A stretch of 64,000 nt of DNA from positions 62,001 through 126,000 of the forward strand of contig NZ_JAFKRH010000011.1 in NCBI RefSeq assembly GCF_019038465.1, in the 5' to 3' direction. Under the pieces are notes generated by a model. The model was not told where the DNA came from. It made no database searches and saw only the letters and a list, made by a program, of their open reading frames with translations. A program made the translations under genes and the position numbers. Positions 1 through 9,261 of the stretch are shown here, one piece after another. Source of the stretch: Synechococcus sp. CCY 0621. Lineage in GTDB: Bacteria; Cyanobacteriota; Cyanobacteriia; PCC-6307; Cyanobiaceae. Position 1 is the first letter of the stretch; each line of letters opens with the position of its first letter.

Positions 1-110
1 AGTACAAACACTCAGCCGGTTTCCACCCTAAGGCGGACCGATTATGAGTTAAGCTCCATGCGATCGCTGCTCCGGGCGGCGCGTCGTCAAGTCGTTCTTC
101 ACACATTCAC
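1..110. other. Leader region upstream of the peroxiredoxin gene
   Basis: No gene is visible in the first 110 bases. A single GCGATCGC octamer, the core of the cyanobacterial HIP1 palindrome, lies at 60-67. It is an isolated copy, so no function is assigned. The stretch probably carries the promoter and 5' untranslated region of the peroxiredoxin gene that starts at 111, but I see no convincing -35/-10 pair. Confidence 0.4.
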
Positions 111-683
111 ATGGCTGCCATCGAAAAGGTCCCCAGCGTCGTCTTCAAGACCCGTGTGCGCGATGAGTCCGTGGAAGGCCCCAACCCCTTCCGCTGGCAG
201 GACCTGACCACCGACGACATCTTCAAAGGCAAGAAGGTCGTGGTCTTCTCCCTCCCGGGTGCCTTCACCCCCACCTGCTCCTCCAACCACCTGCCCCGTT
301 ACGAGGCCCTGTACGAGGAGTTCAAGGGACAGGGTGTTGACAGCATCGTCTGTGTGTCTGTCAACGACGCCTTCGTGATGTTCCAGTGGGGCAAGCAGGT
401 GGGCGCCGACAAGGTGTTCCTGCTCCCCGACGGCAACGGTGAGTTCAGCCGCAAGATGGGCATGCTCGTTGAGAAGGGCAACCTGGGCTTCGGTGCGCGC
501 TCCTGGCGCTACTCGATGCTCGTCAATGACGGCACGATCGAGAAGATGTTCGTGGAGCCCGGGCTCGAGGACAACTGCCCCACCGACCCGTTCGAGTGCT
601 CCGACGCCGACACGATGCTGGCCTACCTGAAGGGCACCGCCCCCGCCGGCGTCTGTGCCCCCAGCCGCGAGTTCGTCGGCTGA
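111..683 (+). CDS. Peroxiredoxin, Prx5/AhpE-like thiol peroxidase
   Basis: A 190-residue thioredoxin-fold peroxidase that reduces hydrogen peroxide and organic peroxides in the cytoplasm using a reactive cysteine. The peroxidatic site is the AFTPTCS stretch around residue 51-57, with Cys56 as the peroxidatic residue, as in Prx5 proteins, which normally read PGAFTPxCS. Length matches cyanobacterial Prx5 proteins (about 185-190 residues). The ATG at 111 directly precedes a conserved-looking N-terminus. The gene stands alone and is followed by a strong intrinsic terminator at 731-759. Reductant (glutathione or thioredoxin) cannot be read from the sequence. Family assignment is firm. Confidence 0.93.
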   Translation: MAAIEKVPSVVFKTRVRDESVEGPNPFRWQDLTTDDIFKGKKVVVFSLPGAFTPTCSSNHLPRYEALYEEFKGQGVDSIVCVSVNDAFVMFQWGKQVGADKVFLLPDGNGEFSRKMGMLVEKGNLGFGARSWRYSMLVNDGTIEKMFVEPGLEDNCPTDPFECSDADTMLAYLKGTAPAGVCAPSREFVG

Positions 684-730
684 AGCCGCCCCAGGGCTGG
701 CCCGATCAGGCTCCAGCCCCTGCCCCCCAA

Positions 731-759
731 CCCCGCTCCTCCACCGGCGCGGGGTTTTT
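731..759 (+). terminator. Intrinsic terminator of the peroxiredoxin gene
   Basis: A stem CCCCGC (731-736) pairs with GCGGGG (749-754) across a 12-base loop and is followed directly by five T residues (755-759). It lies 48 bases after the peroxiredoxin stop codon and ahead of the next gene, so the peroxiredoxin is monocistronic. Confidence 0.8.
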
Positions 760-813
760 CATGCGTCGAAACGATGCCCAACCGGCATCTGCCGGCCAGC
801 ATGGGCCCAACGG

Positions 814-2037
814 ATGCTGGTGGCTGAGGCGGTGAAGCTGGAGACGGCAACCCCAACCTTCCGCTTCCGGCCCCAGGGTCCGGCTCGTTTCTTCGTGGCG
901 GCGTTCCTGGCGTTCTGGCTCTGTGGCTGGCTGGCGGGAGAGATCTTCGCCCTGTGGTTCCTGTGGACGTTTCTGGGCACGTTCCTGACCACGGGTCAGG
1001 GGGCGCTGCCGGCGGCCCTGTTCCTGCTGGTCTGGGTGAGCCTCTGGAGTGTCGGTGGCGCCGCCGCCCTGCAGCATCTGCTGCGGGCGCTCTGGTCGGA
1101 GGATCGGCTGACCGTCACAGGCGACGGCCACCTGGAGCGGCAGGTGCAGCTGGGACCTTTCCGCCACCGGGTTGCCCTGCCCAAGGGCGCCATCCTGTGC
1201 TTTCAGGTGCGCGATGGCGGCTTCGGGGGGCCGCTGGTGGCCGAGCTTCCCGGCCGAAGCCTCGAGATCACCCGGCTCGGCAGCCTGATCCAGCGGCAGG
1301 AGGCCGCCAGTCAGCTCAACCGGCTTCTGGGTCTGCGTCCGGCGGCGCCAGGCGATCGGCCAGCAGCCCCGGCCATCCTGCCGGCGGGCTGGCAGGAGCT
1401 GACCCCCTCCTTCGGTCGTCCGCTGCTGGTGCCCGACCTGGCCCTGCGGCGGCGCCGTCGCCTGGTGATGGGCCTGGTCAACCTAGTGCTCTGGGGCCTG
1501 CTGGCTCTGCTGCTGCGTGGCGGCCAGGCCGGGCCAGGGTTCTGGGCGATGGGGATTCCGCTGGCGCTTGTCGCTCTGGCCTGCGGCTGGGCCCAGGTGT
1601 GGCTGGCCTTCGGGCGCCGCGAATGGCGGCTGGAGCCGAGGGTTCTGGTGCTGCAGCGCCGCTTCGGCCATCGTCTGCGGACCCTGGGCGAAGCCCGGGC
1701 CCTGGAGTTGGTCGAGCTGGTTGATTCCGATGGCGACCGCTCCTACCGGTTGCTTGCCACCCGGTCCCCGGGTGGCAAGCCCTTGCTGGTCGATCAGCAA
1801 AGCGGTGATCCGTCTTCCCTGCGCCTGCTGGGGGCCTGGCTGGCGGCGCGGTGCCATGTGCCGTTCGAGGATCGGGTGCCCAGCGAGGAGCAGCGGCGCC
1901 AGCAACGCGCCGCTGAGATGGAACGGCTGCGACTGCAGTTGGCCGCCTCCGGGCGCCTTGGCCGCTGGGCGGCCCAACAGCTCGATCGGGCCGAAGCGGC
2001 CGGGGCCAGGCGGCCAGAGCAGCGGCCTGACAACTGA
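814..2037 (+). CDS. Conserved membrane protein with two PH-like halves
   Basis: I do not recognise a named family. From the ATG at 814 the product is 407 residues. The open frame extends back to 655, but that part overlaps the terminator and reads like non-coding sequence. A membrane hairpin at about residues 23-75 is followed by a soluble beta-rich segment; a second hairpin near 215-265 is followed by another such segment. The two soluble segments have the alternating charged/hydrophobic look of bacterial PH-like domains that follow a membrane hairpin, suggesting an internal duplication. The C-terminus is a charged helix rich in Arg, Gln and Glu. Probably an inner-membrane or thylakoid protein; function unknown. 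Confidence 0.7.
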   Translation: MLVAEAVKLETATPTFRFRPQGPARFFVAAFLAFWLCGWLAGEIFALWFLWTFLGTFLTTGQGALPAALFLLVWVSLWSVGGAAALQHLLRALWSEDRLTVTGDGHLERQVQLGPFRHRVALPKGAILCFQVRDGGFGGPLVAELPGRSLEITRLGSLIQRQEAASQLNRLLGLRPAAPGDRPAAPAILPAGWQELTPSFGRPLLVPDLALRRRRRLVMGLVNLVLWGLLALLLRGGQAGPGFWAMGIPLALVALACGWAQVWLAFGRREWRLEPRVLVLQRRFGHRLRTLGEARALELVELVDSDGDRSYRLLATRSPGGKPLLVDQQSGDPSSLRLLGAWLAARCHVPFEDRVPSEEQRRQQRAAEMERLRLQLAASGRLGRWAAQQLDRAEAAGARRPEQRPDN

Positions 2038-2355
2038 CCAAGCCCAGGTTTCGCCTCCAGGCGGATGGTCAGATCCTCCATGTTGGAGTCGACAATTCAG
2101 CCCGCCTGATGGCCTTCCAGGTGAAGGCCTTCGCTGTTTTGATGTCCGAAGGGCCAACGTTCACCCGCCGGCAACATCTCCCCGGAAGCGAATCGAACTC
2201 CCGGCCAAACGTACGCCGCATTCGCTGCTTTTCGGGAGGGAATCAGCTAACCTTTTGCGGTAAGTTGCAGTAGATTTGCCGCAGAAGCGCTCGATAACCA
2301 TTCCCGCTTCTGCCCAAGATCGGTAGTGCCCCCTTGGAGACTGTGAACGGGTTCG
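2038..2355. other. 318-base intergenic region
   Basis: No gene or RNA was recognised. A perfect 7-bp hairpin, GGCCTTC (2111-2117) with GAAGGCC (2123-2129), is followed by TTCGCTGTTTT. It could be a weak terminator for the upstream membrane protein. The stretch 2160-2280 was checked for tRNA on both strands because of TTCGA-like strings; no cloverleaf forms. The 3' part should contain the promoter of the GGDEF/EAL gene. Confidence 0.4.
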
Positions 2356-4539
2356 ATGGGCTTTTCTGACACGTTTCCCTTCCTGCATTCGGTTTCCCGG
2401 CAGCGACGCCATAGAGAAGTGACCACCGATACCGGAACAGGTCAGGAGTCTCTCCTTGGCGGGCGCGATTCGTCAGGGTTCACTGGTAAGGGAGCGATAG
2501 AAACTGGCCCTCCGGCCTGGGCCAGCAGCCAGTCGATCTTCGAGTCCCTGCCGGATCCCTTTCTGCTTTTGGTGCCAGAGAAAGGCCCCGCCGGCTCCAT
2601 CATCGACTTTGTCTGTGTGTACGCCAACGGCCCGGCCAGCGCGCTGCATGGCCGCACGCCTCGCGGGATGCTTGGTGTCCGTCTGCTGGATGTCCAGCCT
2701 TCCAGTGCCCTGTTTCCCCATGGCCTGCAGGTCATGGAACAGGGGCAGGCTGTTGTTGTCGGAGGCCTTGACGTTTCCGACCATGGTGGCCAGCGCCCCA
2801 GGCACCCGCCCGAGGTCCGCCTGTTCCTTGCCAACGGTCTGCTGTGCTGTCTCTGGCGGGAGCCTCCCCATCGCCTAGCGGTGCAGCAAAAGTTGGTGGA
2901 GGCGGAACGGCGATACCGGCTGCTGGCCCGTCACGCCTCGGATGTGGTGGTCGAACTGGATAGCGATCACTGCATCGTGTGGGTCTCCGAGTCGATCGAA
3001 ACGCGGCTGGGCTGGCGGCCTGACGTCCTGCTGGGCCAGCGAGCCATCGACCTTGTGCACCGGAACGACCGGAGCCAGGTCCTGCGCGCCGGTCTCAGGC
3101 TTGCAGGACCGGGATCGTTCCGCGAAGACCTGCGGATCCTCTGCGCCGACGGCGGCTGGCGCTGGATGGTGGGCACCGCCCATCCCCTGCCGGGGGAGGA
3201 CGCTGGCGGCCTGGTGCTGTCGTTCCGCGACATCCACGACCAGGTGCGGATCCGCGCCGAGCTGGACCACAGCCGTCAGCTCGACCCCATCAGTGGCCTG
3301 GCCGTCCGCTCTGTGGCCCTGGATCGGATCCGGAGCGCCCTTGATGGCCTGGAGGGCACCGATTCAACGCTCGCGGTGCTCAGCATCGGCATCGATGGCC
3401 TCACCCAGGTCAACGATGCCCTCACCCATGCCGGTGGCGACAAGCTGATCGCGTTGCTGGCGGCGCGGATCGTCAGGGCGATCGGCCGTCCCGAGCAAGT
3501 GGGCCGCGGCACCGGCGATGAATTCATCGTGCTGCTGAGTGATCCGGATGCCGCAGCCGCGGCCACCCTCACGGCCGAGAGGATCCTGCGGGCCTGCCGT
3601 GCGCCGGTGAGCATCGGTGGCCAGCCCATCGACCCCACGGTGAGCATCGGCATCGCCACGGCCCGGGCTGGCGCACTTCCCGATGAACTGCTGCGGGACG
3701 CCAGCCTCGCCATGCGGCAGGCCAAGGGCCGGAGCCGCAATGGTTTTGCCCTGCTCGACGACGCCCTGGCCACCGAAGCCCACACCCTGCTGCTGTTTGC
3801 GGCCGAGATCCAGCGGGGGCTGGTGATGGGGGAGTTCGCCGCCTGGTTCATGCCGATCGTGGCGTTCGATACCGGCCAGGTCAGCGGTTACGAGGCCCTG
3901 GCCCGCTGGGTGCGGCCCGATGGCCTCGAGGTGTCACCGGCCGAGTTCCTGCCCTGTGCCGAGTGCCGTGGCCTGATCGTCCGCATCGACTTGCTGGTGC
4001 TGCGCCAGGCCCTGGCGGCGCTCTCCAGGCTGCCCCCCACGGTCACCATGGCGGTGAACGTGTCGGCGGCCACCCTCGCCCTGCCCGAATACCCCCAGCT
4101 GGTTGACGAAGCCCTGCGGGCCGCCGGGGTGCTCCCGGAGCGTTTGCACCTGGAGGTCACCGAGACGGCCCTGCTCACCCTGACCAACCGCATCGGCGAG
4201 CAGATCCAGCAGCTGGCCTCCAGCGGCGTCCGTTGGTATGTCGATGATTTCGGCACCGGCTATTCCTCGATCAGCCATCTGCGCGATCTGCCCATCGCCG
4301 GGCTGAAGCTGGATCGCTCCTTCACCTGTGCGATGCGCGCCAAGGACACCAAGAGCTTGCGGCTGGCCCAGGCGCTGGTGGGGGTGGCTGAAGGGCTCGA
4401 GCTGGACACGGTGGCCGAGGGGGTCGAAACCATCGAGGAGGCCCGTCTGCTCACCTCCCAGGGTTGGCTGCACGGTCAGGGCTGGCTCTACGGCAAGGCG
4501 GCCCCCCTGCAGCTGGAGACTGGCCCGCTTCCGTTCTGA
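2356..4539 (+). CDS. PAS-PAS-GGDEF-EAL cyclic-di-GMP signalling protein
   Basis: A 727-residue cytoplasmic signalling protein without membrane segments. Order: a divergent PAS-like region (about 55-170), a PAS domain with trailing PAC (about 185-295), GGDEF (about 305-465) and EAL (about 485-720). The GGDEF signature reads TGDEF at 386-390, with Thr for the first Gly, which usually impairs cyclase activity. The EAL domain keeps its metal and catalytic residues: Glu513 in EAL, the Asn of NVSA, Glu of EVTE, Asp630-Asp631 in DDFGTG, Lys651 and Glu688 of AEGVE. The likely net activity is c-di-GMP phosphodiesterase, with the GGDEF domain possibly a GTP sensor. That is inference from motifs. Confidence 0.93.
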   Translation: MGFSDTFPFLHSVSRQRRHREVTTDTGTGQESLLGGRDSSGFTGKGAIETGPPAWASSQSIFESLPDPFLLLVPEKGPAGSIIDFVCVYANGPASALHGRTPRGMLGVRLLDVQPSSALFPHGLQVMEQGQAVVVGGLDVSDHGGQRPRHPPEVRLFLANGLLCCLWREPPHRLAVQQKLVEAERRYRLLARHASDVVVELDSDHCIVWVSESIETRLGWRPDVLLGQRAIDLVHRNDRSQVLRAGLRLAGPGSFREDLRILCADGGWRWMVGTAHPLPGEDAGGLVLSFRDIHDQVRIRAELDHSRQLDPISGLAVRSVALDRIRSALDGLEGTDSTLAVLSIGIDGLTQVNDALTHAGGDKLIALLAARIVRAIGRPEQVGRGTGDEFIVLLSDPDAAAAATLTAERILRACRAPVSIGGQPIDPTVSIGIATARAGALPDELLRDASLAMRQAKGRSRNGFALLDDALATEAHTLLLFAAEIQRGLVMGEFAAWFMPIVAFDTGQVSGYEALARWVRPDGLEVSPAEFLPCAECRGLIVRIDLLVLRQALAALSRLPPTVTMAVNVSAATLALPEYPQLVDEALRAAGVLPERLHLEVTETALLTLTNRIGEQIQQLASSGVRWYVDDFGTGYSSISHLRDLPIAGLKLDRSFTCAMRAKDTKSLRLAQALVGVAEGLELDTVAEGVETIEEARLLTSQGWLHGQGWLYGKAAPLQLETGPLPF

Positions 4540-4545
4540 AGCTGC

Positions 4546-5298
4546 TCAGCCCGGCGCGTCGTGGAGCTCGGCGCAACAGGCCGCAAAGGCCGCCGCCGGA
4601 TCGATGGCGCCGCTGATCGGCCGACCGATCACCAGCTGGCTGGCACCCGCCGCCACCGCCGCCGCCGGTGCCATCACCCGCTTCTGATCGGCGGCGGCGC
4701 TGCCGGTGGGGCGGATGCCGGGGGTCACCAGGGTGAAGGGTCGGGGATGGGCGGCCCGCAGGCCCGCCACCTCCCAGGGGGAGCACACCGCTCCGGTGAG
4801 TCCCGCCGCCGCAGCCATCGCCGCCAGCTGGGACGCGTAGGTGGCCAGGGGTGTTGCGATGGCCAGTTCCTGCCGGAAGCGGTCGGGATCCCAGCTGGTC
4901 AGCACGGTCACCGCCAGCAGGGTGGGGGCAACCAAGCCTTCACAGGCGGCTCCCTCCTCGGCCGCAGCCTGGGCGGCGGCCAGGGCCTCACCCCCGGCGC
5001 AGGCGTGCACGGTGATCAGCTCCGCCCCCAGGCGGGCGGAGCTGCGGCAGGCGCCGGCCATGGTGGCGGGGATGTCGTGGAACTTCAGATCCAGGAACAC
5101 CCGCAGACCCCGCCGCCGCAGCTCCCGCACCACGCCGGGTCCGGCGGCCGTGAACAGCTCCAGGCCCACCTTCACCCAGCGCAGCTCAGGAATGGCCATC
5201 GCCAGTGCCAGCGCCTCTTCGGCCGTGCCGCGGTCGAGGGCCAGGATGATTCGCTCGGCGGGGTCGGACGTCACCGTGGTGCCCTCAGTGCCCGCCAT
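4546..5298 (-). CDS. pyrF: Orotidine 5'-phosphate decarboxylase
   Basis: Catalyses the last step of de novo UMP synthesis, decarboxylating OMP to UMP in the cytoplasm. The 250-residue TIM barrel shows the N-terminal ILALD strand, the catalytic signature LDLKFHDIP with its Asp-Lys-Asp set, and the C-terminal phosphate-binding VTPGIRP and VIGRPI segments. It overlaps the tyrS stop codon by one base (TGATG), so the two are translationally coupled on the minus strand. It converges on the GGDEF/EAL gene with six bases between the stops. Confidence 0.97.
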   Translation of the reverse strand: MAGTEGTTVTSDPAERIILALDRGTAEEALALAMAIPELRWVKVGLELFTAAGPGVVRELRRRGLRVFLDLKFHDIPATMAGACRSSARLGAELITVHACAGGEALAAAQAAAEEGAACEGLVAPTLLAVTVLTSWDPDRFRQELAIATPLATYASQLAAMAAAAGLTGAVCSPWEVAGLRAAHPRPFTLVTPGIRPTGSAAADQKRVMAPAAAVAAGASQLVIGRPISGAIDPAAAFAACCAELHDAPG

Positions 5299-6602
5299 CA
5301 GGCCACCAGCCGCCGGAAGGTCTTCCTGCCGAGCTGCAGCACCTTGCCGGCCAGTTCCTGGGGGCTGCTGAATTCCTGGTTGGGGTCGCTCAGCTTCTCG
5401 CCGTCCAGCTTCACGCCGCCGCCCTGGATCTGGCGCCGCCCTTCGCTGCTGCTGGCGCAGACCTGCAGGGCGCTGAGCAGATAAAAGGCCTTCAACGGGA
5501 AGGCCAGACCCGCCAGGGAGGCCTCAGGCACACTGCCCGCGCTCAATTCCCCCGATAATTTCCCTGTTCCGGAGATGCCGGCGGTCACCAGCCCGGCCGC
5601 ATCGGCCTGGGCCTGCAGCGCGGCGTCGCGCCCATGGCGGCTGGCGGTGACCTCCAGGGCCATCGCCTTCTGCCTCTCCCGGGGCCCGCTGGGCAGCGTC
5701 GCCGTGTCCAGGTCGGTGAGCAGGGTGAGGTAGTCCTCCACCGCCGCGTCCGGCACCTTCTCGAGCTTGGAATACATCGAGAGGGGGTCTTCCATGAGGC
5801 CCACCGTGTTGCCCAGGCTCTTGCTCATCTTCTGCACCCCATCGAGGCCCGGCAGGATCGGCAGCAGCAGGCCGAACTGGGGCCTCTGGCCGAAATGGCG
5901 CTGCATGTCGCGCCCCATCGCCACGTTGAACTTCTGGTCGGTGCCACCCAGTTCGAGGTCAGCCTGCACCGCCACCGAGTCGTAGCCCTGCAGCAGGGGG
6001 TAGAGGAACTCGTGCAGGCTGATGGGGGTGCCCGAGCCGTAGCGGTTGGCGAAGTCCTCCTTGGCCAGCATCTGCCCCACGGTGCTGATGCCCAGCAGCT
6101 CGATCACCTGCGGTAGATCGAGGCCGGTGAGCCACTCGGAGTTGCGGCGCACCTCCAGCCGGCCGGGGGTGTCGAAATCGAGCAGGGCGCGCTCGGGGGG
6201 CTGGCCCTGGCCCAGCTGGGCCAGGTAGGTGGCGGCATTGGTCTCCACCGCCGCCGCATCGAGCTGCACGCGGGTGCTGCTCTTGCCGGTGGGATCGCCG
6301 ATGCGGGCCGTGAAGTCGCCGATGATCAGCACCGCCGTATGGCCGGCGTTCTGGAAGGTGCGCAGCTTGCGGAACAGCAGGCTGTGGCCCAGGTGGATGT
6401 CGCTGCCGGTGGGGTCGATGCCCAGCTTCACCCGCAATGGCCGTCCCTGGCGCGCCGACTCCGCCAGCCTGGCCTCCAGGCGCTGGTCAGGGTCGGCCTC
6501 CCGGCCGGCGGGGAACAGGTCGGCGATGCCCCTGGACAGGGCTTCGGGGAGGGGCGCCAGGGCCTGTGGTTCCGCCTGCTTCGCCGGGAGTGCTTCGCCC
6601 AT
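5298..6602 (-). CDS. tyrS: Tyrosyl-tRNA synthetase
   Basis: Charges tRNA-Tyr with tyrosine. The 434-residue protein has the class I signatures HLGH (HIGH box, within [15 protein letters not shown]) and KMSKS (in [10 protein letters not shown]). The C-terminal S4 RNA-binding domain occupies roughly the last 70 residues. The N-terminal 30 residues before the Rossmann fold are a short extension. The ATG at 6602 is the only sensible start. First gene of the tyrS-pyrF pair. Confidence 0.97.
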   Translation of the reverse strand: MGEALPAKQAEPQALAPLPEALSRGIADLFPAGREADPDQRLEARLAESARQGRPLRVKLGIDPTGSDIHLGHSLLFRKLRTFQNAGHTAVLIIGDFTARIGDPTGKSSTRVQLDAAAVETNAATYLAQLGQGQPPERALLDFDTPGRLEVRRNSEWLTGLDLPQVIELLGISTVGQMLAKEDFANRYGSGTPISLHEFLYPLLQGYDSVAVQADLELGGTDQKFNVAMGRDMQRHFGQRPQFGLLLPILPGLDGVQKMSKSLGNTVGLMEDPLSMYSKLEKVPDAAVEDYLTLLTDLDTATLPSGPRERQKAMALEVTASRHGRDAALQAQADAAGLVTAGISGTGKLSGELSAGSVPEASLAGLAFPLKAFYLLSALQVCASSSEGRRQIQGGGVKLDGEKLSDPNQEFSSPQELAGKVLQLGRKTFRRLVA

Positions 6603-6656
6603 CTACGCCAGCTGCCTGCCTGGGCCGATGGTAGGCAGCCATGGTGCACCGGTTGA

Positions 6657-8033
6657 TCAGCCCAGCAGGGCGGCCACGGCGGCGGCCGCCCTCTCGCCAC
6701 TGTCCACGGCACCCTCGAAGAAACCCGGCCAGCGCTCCGCCACCTCGGTGCCGGCCCAGAACACCCGGCCGTGGGGCCGCAGCAGGGCGTCGCCGCTGCG
6801 GGTCCACAGGCCAGGGGGCATCCAGGCGGCGAAGGCGCCGCCGACGAAGGGTTCCTCGGGCCAGTTCTTCTCCACGTACTCCAGTGGTTCCAGGGCCATC
6901 GGGCCGAAGTAGGCGGCCAGATCCTCCAGGACCGCGGCCCGTCGCTGGTCCGCTCCCAGGGCAGCCCAGCGCTCCCGGCGGCGACCCACCACGAAGGCGG
7001 CGAGCACCCCCAGGCCCGTTTCCGGATCGGAGCTGTCGGCGCACAACTCCACCCAGGGACGGTCGCCGATGCCGATGCCGGAGAGCCCCGCCTCGCGCCA
7101 CCAGGGCCGCCCATAGGCGATCAGCACCTTGGTGCAGTTCCCCATGGCCATCCCCTCCTGCAGGGCGAGCCGGTCGGTCGGCAATGCCGGCGTGAAGCGG
7201 ATGGCGCCCGCCAGCGCCGGCGGCATGGCCACGATCACGGCCCGGCAGTGGTGGCTGGCGCGATCGGTGATCACCTCGACAGCCGCCTCTCCCTCGGGCT
7301 GAAGGATGGCCCGCACGGGCTCTCCCAGCACCAGGGCGTCCCCCAGGCCTGCGGCCAGCAACGCCGGCAACTGGCCGGCACCGCCGTGGATCAGATCCTC
7401 CTCGGGGTGGTCCCCCTGGGACGCCGTGCGCTGTCCCCAGGCCACGTGCAGCAAGGACACCTGATCGGGTTCCGCCGGGCCGAGAAAGCCGACGGCGCGG
7501 CAGAAATAGGCGAAGTACCAGGCGGCGAAGGGGGTGTGGGTGTGGGCATCGATCCAGTCCTGGAAGCTCAGCCGGTCGAGTTCGGCGGCGCCGGGATGGT
7601 GATGGGGATGGCCCTCGGGCAGGGACGCCACCAGGGCCTGGAACTGTTTCAGGGCCGCCATGGCATCGTCCCAGTCGCGGCTGGGGACCGACGGTGGCTG
7701 ACCCTCCGGGAACCCCTGGAAGAAGCCGCTGAAGGTGCAGCGATGGGAGCCGAAGCAGAGGACGGTCTCACCGCCGTGGGGGGAGGGGAAACGGCGCAGA
7801 CCGTGGGCCTCAAGCAAGGCCAGGAAACGGGAATGGCTCGGTCCCACCCACTGCCCGCCAAGGTCGACCCAGGCCGGCGTCCGGGCCCCCTCCACCTGCA
7901 GGGGGGTGCGCACCATGCGGCCCCCCACCGAGGGCGCCGCCTCAATCACCCCTACCGACAGGCCAGCCCGTCGCAGTTGCCGTGCCGCCACCAGCCCCGC
8001 CAGCCCCGCTCCGACAACGACGACATCGTTCAC
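6657..8033 (-). CDS. FAD-dependent amine oxidase (flavin monoamine oxidase family)
   Basis: A 458-residue flavoprotein. The N-terminus carries the Rossmann dinucleotide-binding motif VVVGAGLAGLVAAR followed by the acidic strand end (VIEAAPSVGGRM) typical of amine oxidases, and the C-terminus has the FAD-contacting WAGTE motif. It starts with GTG at 8033. The family oxidises primary or polyamines, or related substrates, with oxygen; the substrate here cannot be read. There is no signal peptide, so it is probably cytoplasmic. It follows the DUF1825 gene by only six bases, so the two may be cotranscribed. Confidence 0.88.
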   Translation of the reverse strand: MNDVVVVGAGLAGLVAARQLRRAGLSVGVIEAAPSVGGRMVRTPLQVEGARTPAWVDLGGQWVGPSHSRFLALLEAHGLRRFPSPHGGETVLCFGSHRCTFSGFFQGFPEGQPPSVPSRDWDDAMAALKQFQALVASLPEGHPHHHPGAAELDRLSFQDWIDAHTHTPFAAWYFAYFCRAVGFLGPAEPDQVSLLHVAWGQRTASQGDHPEEDLIHGGAGQLPALLAAGLGDALVLGEPVRAILQPEGEAAVEVITDRASHHCRAVIVAMPPALAGAIRFTPALPTDRLALQEGMAMGNCTKVLIAYGRPWWREAGLSGIGIGDRPWVELCADSSDPETGLGVLAAFVVGRRRERWAALGADQRRAAVLEDLAAYFGPMALEPLEYVEKNWPEEPFVGGAFAAWMPPGLWTRSGDALLRPHGRVFWAGTEVAERWPGFFEGAVDSGERAAAAVAALLG

Positions 8034-8039
8034 GGGGGT

Positions 8040-8363
8040 TCAGCCGGCGGCTTCCAGTTGGCTCTTCATGCGCTCCAGGGTGAGGGTCATCTGCTCGAAC
8101 ATCTGTTCCGGGGTGAGGCCGAACTGGCCAAGCTGGGTGCGCAGCTGTTCAACGGTGAGCTTGGCCTGGAAGTCCTCGGATAATTCGAAGCGCTTCATGA
8201 ACACCTGGTAGCGCTCCATCATCTCCTCCATCCGTTCGATATAAAGCTTTTTGCCTTCGCGATCGAACTTGCCGTACTCGCTGCCCAGCTGCATCAGCTG
8301 CTGGTAATCGGTGAACAGCCGTTTCGCCTCGTCCTGGACGATCTCGGACTCGAAGAAAGCCAT
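8040..8363 (-). CDS. DUF1825 family protein
   Basis: A 107-residue all-helical protein of the cyanobacterial DUF1825 family, recognised by the start MAFFESEIVQDEAKRLF and the helices rich in Glu, Met and Gln. The open frame runs upstream to 8495, but the ATG at 8363 matches the family start and the upstream part is low-quality coding sequence. Function is unknown. It is divergent from the LuxR-type regulator gene and shares an intergenic control region with it. Confidence 0.88.
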   Translation of the reverse strand: MAFFESEIVQDEAKRLFTDYQQLMQLGSEYGKFDREGKKLYIERMEEMMERYQVFMKRFELSEDFQAKLTVEQLRTQLGQFGLTPEQMFEQMTLTLERMKSQLEAAG

Positions 8364-8524
8364 GGGGAGGTTGGCTCCGGTCTGCTGAAGACATCGATTC
8401 TGCAGAGGCCGGGGGCGCCTGGGGAGTGCGGATCCACGTATCGCCATGGCCGCTACCGAATGGATGCGCAGCACCTGTTGAAGATGGATCTCCATCCGCT
8501 GGGGCGGTCGAGCCCCCTGTTCCC

Positions 8525-9229
8525 GTGGACCTCACCCCCCTGCTGCCCCAGGTGCGTGACGACGTCAGCCAGGGACAGGTTCTGCTGAAGGGCGTCCGGT
8601 TGGTGCTCTGCCTGGGCAGCCGGGCCCAGGTGGCCCTGCTGATGGGCACCCCCGCCCGGATCCTGGCTGCCGCCACCACCGCCGCCGAGGGCCTGGCCCT
8701 GGTGCGCCAGCACCAACCCAGCCTGCTCCTGGTCAGCGACCGCTTGGAGGAAGGCTGTGGCGTCGACCTGGTGGTGCAGGTCAAGCGCCGCCATCCCGAG
8801 GTCCGCACCCTGCTGGTGGTGTCCCAGGAGCACCAGCTGGCCTTGATCCAGGCGGCCCTGCGCGCCGGTTGCGACGCCATCGTGCCGGAGTCGCGTCTGT
8901 TGCACGGCTCCGGCCTGCAGGCCCTGCACACCGTCATCGGCGGCGGGATGTACCTGGACCGTTCCCTGGCCGGCGCCTTCCGCGCCGGCCAGGAGCCCGG
9001 CGCCGGGCACGAGCGGCTCAGTGCCCGTGAACGGCAGGTGCTCGACCGGGTGGTGCGGGGCCTCAGCAATCCCGAGATCGCCGGGGAGCTGATGGTCTCG
9101 GTCGACACGGTCAAGACCCACGTGCGCAATGTGCTCCTCAAGCTGCGGGTCAGTGGTCGCATCCAGGCGGTGGTCACCGGTCTGCGGCTGGGCCTGGTCG
9201 AGTGGCCCCGACCCGGAAGCACCCGCTAG
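8525..9229 (+). CDS. LuxR/NarL-type regulator with an atypical receiver domain
   Basis: A cytoplasmic DNA-binding regulator of 234 residues from the GTG at 8525; an in-frame GTG at 8426 would add 33 low-complexity residues. The N-terminal 130 residues fold like a receiver domain, but the phosphoacceptor position reads Ser (PSLLLVSDRLEEG), with an Asp shifted by one. Phosphorylation in the usual way is therefore doubtful. The C-terminal helix-turn-helix is canonical: LSARERQVLDRVVRGLSNPE followed by VDTVKTHVRNVLLKL. No histidine kinase is adjacent. It is divergent from DUF1825. Target genes are unknown. Confidence 0.85.
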   Translation: MDLTPLLPQVRDDVSQGQVLLKGVRLVLCLGSRAQVALLMGTPARILAAATTAAEGLALVRQHQPSLLLVSDRLEEGCGVDLVVQVKRRHPEVRTLLVVSQEHQLALIQAALRAGCDAIVPESRLLHGSGLQALHTVIGGGMYLDRSLAGAFRAGQEPGAGHERLSARERQVLDRVVRGLSNPEIAGELMVSVDTVKTHVRNVLLKLRVSGRIQAVVTGLRLGLVEWPRPGSTR

Positions 9230-9261
9230 CTTCAGGCCCGACGTGATGCAGGTGGGCCTCA

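Noticed and set aside
60-67. HIP1 octamer GCGATCGC
   Set aside because: Isolated copy; I did not see enrichment that would make it a feature of this window.
2160-2290. Possible tRNA (TTCGA-like strings on both strands)
   Set aside because: No acceptor stem or anticodon arm can be paired on either strand.
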